Source of the DNA: Pantoea sp. BAV 3049 | GTDB taxonomy: Bacteria; Pseudomonadota; Gammaproteobacteria; Enterobacterales; Enterobacteriaceae | Assembly (NCBI RefSeq): GCF_009765445.1 | Contig: NZ_WHOY01000031.1 | Span: 3,572,168-3,636,167, forward strand | Length of the DNA stretch: 64,000 nt | Direction of reading: 5' to 3' | Shown: positions 8,487-17,314 of the stretch, one piece after another | How positions within the stretch are numbered: position 1 is the first letter of the stretch | Layout of the letters: every line of letters begins with the position of its first letter | Translations under genes and position numbers: made by a program | The notes under the pieces: generated by a model | The model's input: the letters and a program-made list of their open reading frames with translations, nothing else | Database searches by the model: none | Told to the model about the DNA's origin: nothing

Positions 8487-9380
8487 TCACTCAGCTAATT
8501 GCTGGCATCCCAGCCATCCCTCACGACCGGGGAGGCTACCCCGAACAATTTTTCCTGTCGGCAGGCTACTCAGATCTTCGGGCAGCAGCTCGCCCAGCGG
8601 GCAGAACTGGATACCGGCCTGTTCCGCCAACGTCAGCAGTTCGCCGAACATGTCGCTCATCACGATCCCTTCCACTTCTGCATGAATGGTGTACACCGGC
8701 GTGCCGCGATCCGCTTTGATACGGTCAATAATGAAAGCGTTGAAATCCTCCTTATTTACCGTGGATCCGACCACTTCATCCCAGGTGGGAAGCGTTACCG
8801 GGATTTGCACCGTGCCGGTACTGCCATCGCTCAACAACGGCAGGAACGGCGCAGTGCCACGACAGTCGCTGTTGTAGTGGAAATGAAAACCTTCCTTCGC
8901 ATCGACCGTACGCTGATCCGCCCGCCAGCCAGCTACCGCGGAACAGGTGACCGGCTGTTCGGAGATCACGCTCAGCGCGTCCCTGCCCAGCCGGATCTGC
9001 CGCGTCAGCTGTTCCGGCTGCCAGACGCCAGCCCAGGTTTGCCAGGCGAAGTGATCCCATGCATGCAGGCCGACCTCATGGTGATCCACCGTGGCGTTAA
9101 TGATCTCCGCCAGTCCTTTGCCGATGTTGCGTCCCGGCCACGCCGTACCGGCCAGCAGGATATCCCAGCCGTACAGCGAGGCCGCGTTGGAGCGCAGCAT
9201 CTTCCACAGGAACTTCGGTTTCAGCAGGCGCCATAAATGACGCCCCATGTTATCCGGCCCGACGCTGAAGAAAAAAGTGGCCTGAGTGCGATGCAAACTG
9301 AGTATCTCCAGCAGCTTAGGCACGCCATCACGAGTGCCACGCCACGTATCAACATCAATACGGAGGCCGACTTTTCTCAT
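8487..9380 (-). CDS. arnD: 4-deoxy-4-formamido-L-arabinose-phosphoundecaprenol deformylase ArnD
   Basis: 297-aa polysaccharide-deacetylase (NodB) fold protein. The N-terminus (V-G-L-R-I-D-V-D-T) carries the first metal/catalytic Asp pair, and G-L-H-A-W-D-H provides the metal His motif. It removes the formyl group from undecaprenyl-P-Ara4FN on the cytoplasmic side. Its start overlaps arnA by 4 bases. Confidence 0.94.
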   Translation of the reverse strand: MRKVGLRIDVDTWRGTRDGVPKLLEILSLHRTQATFFFSVGPDNMGRHLWRLLKPKFLWKMLRSNAASLYGWDILLAGTAWPGRNIGKGLAEIINATVDHHEVGLHAWDHFAWQTWAGVWQPEQLTRQIRLGRDALSVISEQPVTCSAVAGWRADQRTVDAKEGFHFHYNSDCRGTAPFLPLLSDGSTGTVQIPVTLPTWDEVVGSTVNKEDFNAFIIDRIKADRGTPVYTIHAEVEGIVMSDMFGELLTLAEQAGIQFCPLGELLPEDLSSLPTGKIVRGSLPGREGWLGCQQLAE

Positions 9381-11359
9381 TTCTTCTCTTCCACTCCTTC
9401 AACGGTACGCAGGAAGAAGTCCAGCGTGGCGTCGATGGTTTTGTCCATAGCAACTTCAGGTTTCCAGTTCAGCAGGCGGCGGGCGTTGCGGATTGCCGGT
9501 TTGCGGTGCTCCACATCCTGATAGCCTTTGCCGTAGTAGCTGCTGCTTTCCACGTCCCGAAATCCGGCAAACGGTGGGAACTGGTCACGCAGCGGATGGC
9601 GATCGAAGCTGGCCAGCAGCTGTTCTGCCAGCTCTTTGATGCTCGCTTCGTTCTCCGGGTTACCGATGTTGATGATCTGCCCGTCGCAGTTATTGTTTTT
9701 ATTTTCAATAATGCGGAACAGCGCCTCGACACCGTCGCTGATGTCGGTAAAGCAACGCTTCTGTTTGCCACCGTCGATCAGTTTGATCGGCGAGCCTTCC
9801 ACCAGGTTAAGGATCAGCTGGGTGATGGCGCGTGAACTGCCAATACGGGCAGCATTCAGGTTATCCAGACGCGGCCCCATCCAGTTGAACGGACGGAACA
9901 GCGTAAAGCGCAGCCCTTCTTTATCACCGTAAGCCCAGATTACGCGGTCCAGCAACTGCTTGGAAACGGAGTAGATCCAGCGCTGTTTGTTGATCGGTCC
10001 TACTACCAGGTTGGAGTGATCTTCGTCGAAGTTGGGGTCGGTACACATACCGTAAACTTCAGAAGTGGACGGGAAGATGATGCGTTTTTTGTACTTCACG
10101 CAGTCACGGATGATTTTCAGGTTCTCTTCAAAATCCAGCTCAAAGACGCGAAGCGGGTTGCGCGTGTATTCAATCGGCGTGGCGATCGCGACCAGCGGCA
10201 GGATCACATCACATTTCTTGATGTGGTATTCGATCCACTCGCTGTGAATACTGATATCCCCTTCCACGAACTGGAAGCGCGGATGGCCCACAAAGCGGCT
10301 GATGGCATCTGATCCAATATCCAGACCATAAATATCGAAGTTGTCGTCTTTCAGCAGGCGCTCAGTCAGGTGGTTACCGATAAAGCCGTTGACGCCGAGG
10401 ATCAGCACGCGGGTGCGACGTTTGGCCGCAGTCACCGGCTGGTTGCTCAGCAGCGCGCCGCTGACCAGACCCAGGGTCTGCGCCAGCTGTGAACCCTGCA
10501 TGTAAACGCCGTTCTCACTCTGACCGGTCATCACTTCCAGCGCACCCTGGCCACAGGCGATAATCAGCGGGCTGACCGACAGCACGGTACCGGCTTTCGC
10601 CGCAGGCTGGTCCTGACGGACCTTGCCTTTCCAGATGATAAATTTCGCGGATCCCACATAGCCAAACGCGCCCGGCCACGGATCGGTCACCGCACGCACC
10701 AGGTTGTTGACGGCTGCGGCAGGCTGAGACCAGTCAATACGGCCATCTTCCGGTTTACGGCGGCCAACGTAAGTCGCCTGGCTGTCATCCTGCGCACGCC
10801 CGGTGGCTGTACCGGCTTTGAGTGAAGGCAGGCAGTCATTCAGCAGGTGCTCTGCCGTGGCGTTCAATTTACGGTGCAGCGTCAGGGCATTGTCTTCTGG
10901 CGCAATGGTTACTTTCTCCTGCGCCATGATTTCCCCGGCATCAGCACGGGCCGTCATGCGGTGCAGCGTCACGCCAGTCTCGGTTTCACCGTTGACCAGC
11001 ACCCAGTTCAGCGGCGCACGGCCACGGTATTTTGGCAGCAGCGAACCGTGCAGGTTAAAAGCACCGATCTTCGCACTGCTGAGGATCTCTTCGCCCAGCA
11101 GGTTGCGGTAGTAGAAAGAGAAAATAACATCCGGAGCCATCGCTTTAATGCGATCGACCCACAGTGGATGGTTAACGTCTTCCGGGGCAAAAACCGGGAT
11201 GCCCTGCTCGGCAGCCGTTCGGGCTACCGAGCCAAAGAAGTGGTTCTCAGTCGCTGAATCAGCGTGAGTGAAGATTGCTTCGATCTCGTAACCGGCCTGA
11301 ACCAGTGCATTGATACCAATGCAACCCATATCATGGTAGGCAAAAACAACAGCTTTCAT
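9377..11359 (-). CDS. arnA: Bifunctional UDP-glucuronate decarboxylase / UDP-Ara4N formyltransferase ArnA
   Basis: 660-aa two-domain enzyme. Residues ~1-300 are the formyltransferase domain with [10 protein letters not shown] (formyl-folate site). Residues ~315-660 are an extended SDR with the NAD motif G-V-N-G-F-I-G and the catalytic Y-S-V-S-K. The C-terminal part oxidises and decarboxylates UDP-glucuronate. The N-terminal part formylates UDP-Ara4N after ArnB transamination. The start codon overlaps the arnC stop by one base (TAATG). Confidence 0.96.
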   Translation of the reverse strand: MKAVVFAYHDMGCIGINALVQAGYEIEAIFTHADSATENHFFGSVARTAAEQGIPVFAPEDVNHPLWVDRIKAMAPDVIFSFYYRNLLGEEILSSAKIGAFNLHGSLLPKYRGRAPLNWVLVNGETETGVTLHRMTARADAGEIMAQEKVTIAPEDNALTLHRKLNATAEHLLNDCLPSLKAGTATGRAQDDSQATYVGRRKPEDGRIDWSQPAAAVNNLVRAVTDPWPGAFGYVGSAKFIIWKGKVRQDQPAAKAGTVLSVSPLIIACGQGALEVMTGQSENGVYMQGSQLAQTLGLVSGALLSNQPVTAAKRRTRVLILGVNGFIGNHLTERLLKDDNFDIYGLDIGSDAISRFVGHPRFQFVEGDISIHSEWIEYHIKKCDVILPLVAIATPIEYTRNPLRVFELDFEENLKIIRDCVKYKKRIIFPSTSEVYGMCTDPNFDEDHSNLVVGPINKQRWIYSVSKQLLDRVIWAYGDKEGLRFTLFRPFNWMGPRLDNLNAARIGSSRAITQLILNLVEGSPIKLIDGGKQKRCFTDISDGVEALFRIIENKNNNCDGQIINIGNPENEASIKELAEQLLASFDRHPLRDQFPPFAGFRDVESSSYYGKGYQDVEHRKPAIRNARRLLNWKPEVAMDKTIDATLDFFLRTVEGVEEKK

Positions 11360-12339
11360 TATTTATCGTCCTCAGTAGAGACGGGATGGGAAGAGTTGAC
11401 CACACGCTGGATAAAATAACGGGGACGGGCACGAACATCGTTATAGATACGTCCGATGTATTCACCCAACAGCCCCATTCCTACAAATTGCGCGCCGATA
11501 AAGATAAACAGCACCGCAAACAGCATGAACACGCCGTCTGCAGCCCAGTGAGGACCAAAGAACAGGCGTAAAAGGATCAGTAACAAAGAAAAAGCAAAAC
11601 CGGCGAGCGCGATAAAGGTTCCCACCACGCTGAGCATACGCAACGGGGTGGTCGTCAGGCAGGTCACCAGGTCATACATCAGGTTGATCAGGCGCATCAG
11701 GCTGTATTTGGAGTCGCCAAACTCACGCTCCGCATGGTGCACCGGGATCTCAATCGCCCGACGGGCGAAGGTGTTAGCCAGAATAGGGATAAAAGTACTG
11801 CGTTCATGACAGTGCAGCATCGCGTCAATAATGTGGCGACGATAGGCGCGCAGCATGCAGCCATAGTCGCCCATCGCTTTGCCGGTGGTGCGCTGGATCA
11901 GATGGTTAATCAGGCGGGAAGCCTTTTTACGGAACCAGCTGTCCTGGCGGTTCTGACGCACGGTCCCCACCACGTCATAGCCTTCCTGCGCGGTAGCCAC
12001 CAGGCGAGGGATCTCTTCCGGTGGGTTCTGTAAATCTGCATCCAGGGTGATAATAAGATCGCCGCTGACGTGGCTGAATCCGGCCATGATTGCTGAATGC
12101 TGACCATAGTTACGGTTCAGCAACACGGCTACAATGTGGCTGCCCGGTTCTTCTGCCGCCACGGTGAGCATTTCGGCAGAATTATCGCTGCTGCCGTCAT
12201 CAACCAGCAGGATTTCATAGTCCATCGGCAGCGTGGCGCAGGCCTCGCTGGTACGACGGATCAGTTCAGGCAAACTTTCCTGTTCGTTATAAACAGGAAT
12301 TACCACGGAAACTTTATTAATTGGCTGTTCAGCAATCAT
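11359..12339 (-). CDS. arnC: Undecaprenyl-phosphate Ara4FN transferase ArnC
   Basis: 326-aa GT2 glycosyltransferase. The N-terminus [10 protein letters not shown] and the D-A-D-L-Q-N-P-P-E motif (metal-binding D-x-D) are followed by two C-terminal membrane helices. It transfers formylated Ara4N from UDP to undecaprenyl phosphate. The start at 12339 gives the usual family N-terminus and sits directly after the arnB stop. The frame remains open 7 codons further into arnB. Confidence 0.93.
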   Translation of the reverse strand: MIAEQPINKVSVVIPVYNEQESLPELIRRTSEACATLPMDYEILLVDDGSSDNSAEMLTVAAEEPGSHIVAVLLNRNYGQHSAIMAGFSHVSGDLIITLDADLQNPPEEIPRLVATAQEGYDVVGTVRQNRQDSWFRKKASRLINHLIQRTTGKAMGDYGCMLRAYRRHIIDAMLHCHERSTFIPILANTFARRAIEIPVHHAEREFGDSKYSLMRLINLMYDLVTCLTTTPLRMLSVVGTFIALAGFAFSLLLILLRLFFGPHWAADGVFMLFAVLFIFIGAQFVGMGLLGEYIGRIYNDVRARPRYFIQRVVNSSHPVSTEDDK

Positions 12340-12340
12340 G

Positions 12341-13483
12341 TTATTTCTCAGCAATCTCACGCAGCGCGGTAATCACGCGGCTGACATCATCATCGGTCAT
12401 CGTTGGAAACAGAGGGATGGAGCAGATACGGTCCGAGTTCCATTCGGTTTCAGGTAAGGAGAGCTGGGGAAAGCGCTCACGGTAATATTTTTGAGTATGT
12501 GCGGCGCGGAAGTGCAAACCGGTGCCGATGTTGCGCTCTTTCAGCGCCTGCATCAGCTCATCGCGGGTCAGCCCGCAGCGGGCCTGATCGACCCGGATAA
12601 TAAACAGGTGCCAGGCGTGCTGGTGTGGCCACTCCGGTTGCGCCAGTGGCAGGAACGGCGTATCCGCCAGTTCATGCAGGTAACGTTGGGCAATCTCTCT
12701 ACGTCGGGCATTAAGCTGGGGCAGCTTACCCAGCTGAACCAGCGCAATGGCAGCGTTGATATCGGCCAGATTGTATTTATACCCGGGGCTCATCACTTCC
12801 GCCTGCGGCGCACGGCCGTGGGTCTGGCGATCAAAGGCATCCACACCTAATCCGTGGAACTTCAGGCTGCGGATACGATTTGCCAGCGATTCGTCATCGG
12901 TCACCACCAGGCCGCCTTCCGCACAGGTCATGTTTTTAATCGCGTGGAAGGAAAAAATGGCCGTGCCGGTGGCGCCCACATGGCGATCTTTGTAATAAGT
13001 GCCCGCCGCATGGGCCGCGTCATCAATGACCGCAATGCCGTGACGCTTACCGATAGCATGAATGGCATCAATATCAGCCGGAGCGCCAGCATAGTGCACA
13101 GGAATAATGGCTTTAGTGCGGGGAGTAATAGCTGCTTCAATCTGCTCAGGGGTAATCATCAGCGTATCGCGATCGACATCGATCATCACCGGCTCAGCGC
13201 CCAGCAGGGCGATCATATTCAGCGTGGAGACCCAGGTCAGCGAGGGCGAGATCACCTCATCGCCTGCGCCAATGCCCAGCGCCATCAGCGTCACATGCAT
13301 GCCCGCCGTGGCGGAACTCACGGCAATGGCGTGCTGGTTGCCGGTCAGTTCACAAAATGCTTTTTCCAGCTGCTGATTTTTAGGGCCGGTGGTAATCCAG
13401 CCGGAATTCAGTACCTCACCGACGGCGGTCAGCTCGGCTTCGCCCATGGCCGGGCGGGAAAAGGGGAGAAAATCGGACATCAT
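12341..13483 (-). CDS. arnB: UDP-4-amino-4-deoxy-L-arabinose aminotransferase ArnB
   Basis: 380-aa PLP enzyme of the DegT/DnrJ/EryC1 family. The lysine loop [15 protein letters not shown] is visible near residue 180. It makes UDP-Ara4N from UDP-4-keto-pentose. First gene of the arn operon. AAGGAAG precedes two adjacent ATG codons (13483 and 13480), and either could be used. Confidence 0.95.
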   Translation of the reverse strand: MMSDFLPFSRPAMGEAELTAVGEVLNSGWITTGPKNQQLEKAFCELTGNQHAIAVSSATAGMHVTLMALGIGAGDEVISPSLTWVSTLNMIALLGAEPVMIDVDRDTLMITPEQIEAAITPRTKAIIPVHYAGAPADIDAIHAIGKRHGIAVIDDAAHAAGTYYKDRHVGATGTAIFSFHAIKNMTCAEGGLVVTDDESLANRIRSLKFHGLGVDAFDRQTHGRAPQAEVMSPGYKYNLADINAAIALVQLGKLPQLNARRREIAQRYLHELADTPFLPLAQPEWPHQHAWHLFIIRVDQARCGLTRDELMQALKERNIGTGLHFRAAHTQKYYRERFPQLSLPETEWNSDRICSIPLFPTMTDDDVSRVITALREIAEK

Positions 13484-13922
13484 TAAACTTCCTTTAATAA
13501 TAACCTGAACTTACTTTAGCAGAATGTGCGATTTTCAACGTTCAAACCATCGATAAATCATTGAATTTTCGCCAGCATTCTTACCATAACGTGATTACAA
13601 TTTTGCGGTCGCTTTACCCGCGTTTTTCGCCACTTCTTCCCTCTTCAAGAAGGAAACCATTGTGGCACGTTGTAAATCACGCTGATTCAACGTTTCCTGA
13701 ACGATAAAGTAGATTCCTTAGTTGAAAATTAAGAGAGCGCAAGGAAAGGGAAATTGGCGGAAATTAAACTTCCGTGATTGAGGGGCTGTTTACTTTGCAG
13801 GAAAAAGTTGGCATGAATTTTCAAAAATTCTTTCGGTCAGACTTAAAAAAACCTTAATATTTTCCTCATCTGTTTGTCACACGCACAATCCGGTTATTTT
13901 TAAGCCCCCTTCAATGGGCACA
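13484..13922. promoter_or_regulatory. AT-rich region upstream of arnB with a possible PmrA (BasR) box
   Basis: No gene is seen in these 440 bases. At 13842-13858 there is a direct repeat CTTAAA-N5-CTTAAT on the plus strand. PmrA boxes are usually given as YTTAAK-N5-YTTAAK, so one position deviates. It lies about 360 bases upstream of arnB, which is far for a direct activator site, so the link is tentative. Confidence 0.35.
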
Positions 13923-14174
13923 TTAGTCTCGTTCCAGCGCAACATCGTTGATCAGCTGGCTGATGGATTTAACCGAACGATTGATAATGTCATTATTCAT
14001 AGCAATATCACTGGCAATCAACATCATGCGCTTAACGTAAGCACAGGGCGCATATCCTTCGCTGGTCAGTTCCCCCCTTACCTGGCGAATAAATAACGCA
14101 ATCCCGAGGCTGGTTTCCAACTCGCGGATACGGTAAGAGAGGGTGGGTTGGCTCACCGCATTATCTTTTTGCAT
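13923..14174 (-). pseudogene. Truncated LysR-family regulator (DNA-binding domain only)
   Basis: About 83 residues with the recognisable LysR winged-helix core (S-Q-P-T-L-S-Y-R-I-R-E-L-E, then L-G-I-A-L-F-I-R) but no effector-binding domain. Full LysR proteins are about 300 aa. The N-terminal helix is also short, starting at M-Q-K-D-N-A-V. Upstream sequence is a remnant of a different gene, so this is probably a leftover. A functional stand-alone DNA-binding protein cannot be excluded. Confidence 0.6.
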
Positions 14175-14180
14175 AACGGA

Positions 14181-14291
14181 GTCATAGCCGAAGAGGGCGC
14201 GGCCAGAACTTTCTTCGATAATCCCGGAACAGCAAAGCTTAAAGCCTTTGTCGACTGGGATATTGAAATGTCTGACCGGTTGTCGGCCTGA
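14181..14291 (+). pseudogene. C-terminal scrap of an amino-acid ABC transporter ATPase
   Basis: An open 36-codon stretch without a start encodes E-E-G-A-A-R-T-F-F-D-N-P-G-T-A-K-L-K-A-F, which matches the tail of polar amino acid ABC ATPases (pattern E-x-G-x-x-x-x-x-F-D-N-P-x-x-x-R-x-x-x-F). Everything upstream of this tail, including the Walker motifs, is gone. It abuts the truncated LysR gene, marking a deletion junction. Confidence 0.5.
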
Positions 14292-14307
14292 TAAAATCAG
14301 GCCACAA

Positions 14308-14335
14308 AAAAGGCCGCCCGTGGGCAGCCTCTTCT
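14308..14335 (-). terminator. Terminator of the DUF1471 gene
   Basis: Reading the minus strand, a GGCTGCC / GGGCGGCC hairpin is followed by TTTTTT, just after the DUF1471 stop codon. A second, unrelated palindrome (GGCCTGAT / ATCAGGCC) lies at 14285-14302. Confidence 0.75.
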
Positions 14336-14359
14336 GGTACTTCCTTGTACAACCATCCG

Positions 14360-14581
14360 TTATTTGTAGATTTCAGCAGTCATATAAACGCCGTTATCGG
14401 TACGGGCACTGGTGATTTTGTAAGAGTCAGCGCCTGCTGCTTTCGCTTTGGCAGCGATGTGTGACTGTGCACTGTCCAGGGTGCTGCCGTGAGCGGAGAT
14501 GCTTTCAGCGGCGAAGCTACCGAAAGAGATCATTGAAAGAGCGGCTACAGCGGCGATTGACAGAGTTTTAATGTTTTTCAT
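14360..14581 (-). CDS. DUF1471 (YdgH/BhsA/McbA-like) periplasmic protein
   Basis: 73-aa precursor with a signal peptide cleaved after S-F-A-A and a ~50-residue mature domain of the DUF1471 type: I-S-A-H-G-S-T-L-D-S-A near its start and S-A-R-T-D-N-G-V-Y-M-T-A-E-I-Y-K at its end. Members of this family in E. coli respond to stress, peroxide or metals and affect biofilm. Which paralogue this is cannot be told. AAGGAAT-type ribosome binding site upstream. Confidence 0.82.
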   Translation of the reverse strand: MKNIKTLSIAAVAALSMISFGSFAAESISAHGSTLDSAQSHIAAKAKAAGADSYKITSARTDNGVYMTAEIYK

Positions 14582-14704
14582 GGTTAAATTCCTTCTTTGA
14601 TTTCGGAAGAAGACTGTGTGCCTTCGATGGGTGCAATAATAACCACAGAAACTATTAGCAGATTAACCATAGGTGCGATCTTTATCACATTTCTTTGGCA
14701 ATAA

Positions 14705-14740
14705 AAAAAAAGGGCAACCGGATGGGTTGCCCTCTCTGTC
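14705..14740 (-). terminator. Terminator of gcd
   Basis: On the minus strand, GGGCAACC-CATCC-GGTTGCCC followed by nine T residues, 35 bases beyond the gcd stop codon. Confidence 0.9.
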
Positions 14741-14775
14741 TTACCGCAGCGGCTCAGCGCCGCCGGTAAAGATGA

Positions 14776-17166
14776 CTACTTCGCGTCGTCCGGCAGTGCG
14801 TAAGCGACAATGTAGTCGCCCAGCCTGGTACCGAAGGAGCCATGGCCGCCTGCAGCGATCAGCACGTACTGCTTGCCGTTCACTTCATAGGTCATTGGCG
14901 TAGCCTGACCGCCAGCGGGCAGACGCGCTTCCCACAGTGATTTACCGTTAGTCACGTTGAACGCACGCAGATAGTTATCTGCCGTTGCGCCAATAAACAT
15001 CACGTTACCTGCTGTAGAGATTGGTGCGCCCAGCATCGGCATACCCATTTTGAACGGCAGCGGGATGGGTGAACTGTCACGTACGGTACCGATGCGTTTT
15101 TTCCACACGATATCGTTAGTTTTCAGGTCAACCGCAGAGATGTAGCCCCATGCCGGTTGCTTACAAGGGAAGCCCAGTGGTGACAGGAATGGGTTCAGGG
15201 TCACGCCATACGGCACGCCGTACTGCGGCTGAACACCAGTTTCCGTCCCGCTACCGCCTTTATCGTTCTCGTTTGGCCACAGTGGGTTGTTTGGACCACG
15301 TGGGATCAGACGGGAAACGAACGGCAGTGCCATTGGGTTAGTCAGCGCAACCTGACGATCGGTGTCGACGGAAATACCGCCCCACTCGAACATACCGAGG
15401 TTACCCGGGAAAACCAGGGTGCCCTGCTCGGAAGGAGGCGTGAACGGGCCTTCATAACGCAGACTGTGGAACATCACACGACAGATCAGCTGATCGTAAA
15501 TCGTTGCGCCCCACATATCCGCACCGGTCAGGTTCTTTTTCGGACGGAATGTCAGATCAGAGTACGGCTGAGTCGGAGACAGGTGATCACCTTTTGCCGG
15601 GCCTTGAGGAACCGGAGTTTCTGGCGCAGGCACAACGGTTTTACCGGTACGACGATCCAGCACGAAGATGTTACCGGTTTTCGCCGGAACGTAGATTACC
15701 GGAACATTATTGCCGCTCTTGTCGGTAATGTCAGCCAGCGTAGGTTGTGCCGGTACATCCATATCCCACAGATCGTGGTGCACGGTCTGGTAGAACCAGG
15801 CCAGCTTACCGGTGGTGGCGTTCAGTGCCAGCATGCCGCTCGCGAAACGCTCGCTTTCCGGAGTACGGTTGCCGCCCCAGATGTCCGGAGTCTGCACGCC
15901 GATTGGCAGGTAAACCAGATCCAGCTTCGAATCATAAGCCGCAGGTGCCCATGAGTTTGGCGAGTTAGGCGTATACAGCTGCTCGCCTTCTGGCAGAATG
16001 TTAGGATCTTTTGCGCCAGGATCGAATGCCCACAGGAGTTTGCCCGTGTTGACATCGAAACCACGGATCACACCGGACGGCTCTTTGGTCGAGTAGTTAT
16101 CGGTTACCGCACCGGCCACAACGATCACTTTGTCAGTGATAATTGGCGGTGAGGTTGGCTCGTAAGCACCGGCACGGGCGTTAGGCATGTTCTGCTGCAG
16201 GTTCAGCTTGCCGTTGTCACCAAAGCCCGGGCACAGAGCACCGGTTTCCGCGTCCAGCGCGTACAGATGACCATCGTTAACCGGCAGGATCACGCGACGT
16301 GAACACAGCGCAGGTTTGCCACCAGCAGGAATGGACGCTGCATCCGGCGTTTCATGATAAGAAACACCCCGGCAGGTGACGTGCTGGAAGGATGGGTCGG
16401 TTTTCAGCTGTGGATCAAATTTCCACTTCTCTTTACCGGTCGCCGCGTCCAGTGCGAACAGGATCTGATGTGGCGTACACAGATAGAGTGAATCGCCGAT
16501 TTTAATCGGGGTCACTTCATCGGTCAGCTCACCCGGATCGGTTGGGCGCTTCATATCACCGGTACGGAAGGTCCATGCTTCTTTCAGCTGACCAACGTTT
16601 TTGTCGTTGATCTGCGTCAGCGGCGAATAACGGGTACCAGCCTGCGTGCGGCCATAGGCTGGCCAGTCACCGGCAGCAATGCCATCAGCGGATTTATTGA
16701 TGTTCGCCGCCTGCTCAGGTGTCAGGGAACCGTTGATTTCCTGCGGATCGTTGAACACGGAGTACGCCAGGGCGATCACCGTGACAACCAGAACCAGGCT
16801 CAGCGCACCGCGCGCGAATTTGCCCTGCGACAGCCCGCGGTAAACGAACGGCAGAACCAACCACAGACCGAGGAAGAAGGTGACGTCTAAACGCGGCGTC
16901 AGTGCCCAGAAATCGGACCCCACTTCCCATAACGACCAAATCAGGGTCGCCAGCAGGAATACCGCGTACAACAGCAGCGCTGAAGAGCGGCGACGGAACA
17001 GCAGCCAGGCAACAATCAATTCAATCACACCAGCGATGATGTAATAGAAAGAGCCGCCCAGTTTAGCCAGCCAGATACCACCGACCAGCAGGTATAACCC
17101 GCTGAGCAGGGCAAACAGAGCCGTAAGGATCACGAGGAGACGTGATACTGGTGCTTTACTTTGCAT
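14776..17166 (-). CDS. gcd: Quinoprotein glucose dehydrogenase (membrane-bound, PQQ)
   Basis: 796 aa from the start chosen by alignment in memory to E. coli Gcd, which has the same length. The frame opens 19 codons earlier. Residues ~1-140 contain five membrane helices. The rest is an eight-bladed PQQ beta-propeller with repeated A-x-D-x-x-T-G-K and W motifs in the periplasm. It oxidises glucose to gluconolactone with PQQ and passes electrons to ubiquinone. The next gene is a PqqU-type receptor, and a gluconate 2-dehydrogenase operon lies 13 kb away, giving a coherent periplasmic oxidation route. No PQQ biosynthesis genes are in this window. Confidence 0.96.
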   Translation of the reverse strand: MQSKAPVSRLLVILTALFALLSGLYLLVGGIWLAKLGGSFYYIIAGVIELIVAWLLFRRRSSALLLYAVFLLATLIWSLWEVGSDFWALTPRLDVTFFLGLWLVLPFVYRGLSQGKFARGALSLVLVVTVIALAYSVFNDPQEINGSLTPEQAANINKSADGIAAGDWPAYGRTQAGTRYSPLTQINDKNVGQLKEAWTFRTGDMKRPTDPGELTDEVTPIKIGDSLYLCTPHQILFALDAATGKEKWKFDPQLKTDPSFQHVTCRGVSYHETPDAASIPAGGKPALCSRRVILPVNDGHLYALDAETGALCPGFGDNGKLNLQQNMPNARAGAYEPTSPPIITDKVIVVAGAVTDNYSTKEPSGVIRGFDVNTGKLLWAFDPGAKDPNILPEGEQLYTPNSPNSWAPAAYDSKLDLVYLPIGVQTPDIWGGNRTPESERFASGMLALNATTGKLAWFYQTVHHDLWDMDVPAQPTLADITDKSGNNVPVIYVPAKTGNIFVLDRRTGKTVVPAPETPVPQGPAKGDHLSPTQPYSDLTFRPKKNLTGADMWGATIYDQLICRVMFHSLRYEGPFTPPSEQGTLVFPGNLGMFEWGGISVDTDRQVALTNPMALPFVSRLIPRGPNNPLWPNENDKGGSGTETGVQPQYGVPYGVTLNPFLSPLGFPCKQPAWGYISAVDLKTNDIVWKKRIGTVRDSSPIPLPFKMGMPMLGAPISTAGNVMFIGATADNYLRAFNVTNGKSLWEARLPAGGQATPMTYEVNGKQYVLIAAGGHGSFGTRLGDYIVAYALPDDAK

Positions 17167-17314
17167 AGTATGGACCTTACCAAAATTTAACATCTTCGAT
17201 TCAGGTTCAACGCTGAATCGCAAAAAACACCCGGTTTATACTGATTATCCATCCCGGTGTTTTGAACCCGCCCTCAGGTTTACGCCGTCAGGCAGACACT
17301 TCTGGATCCTTTGA

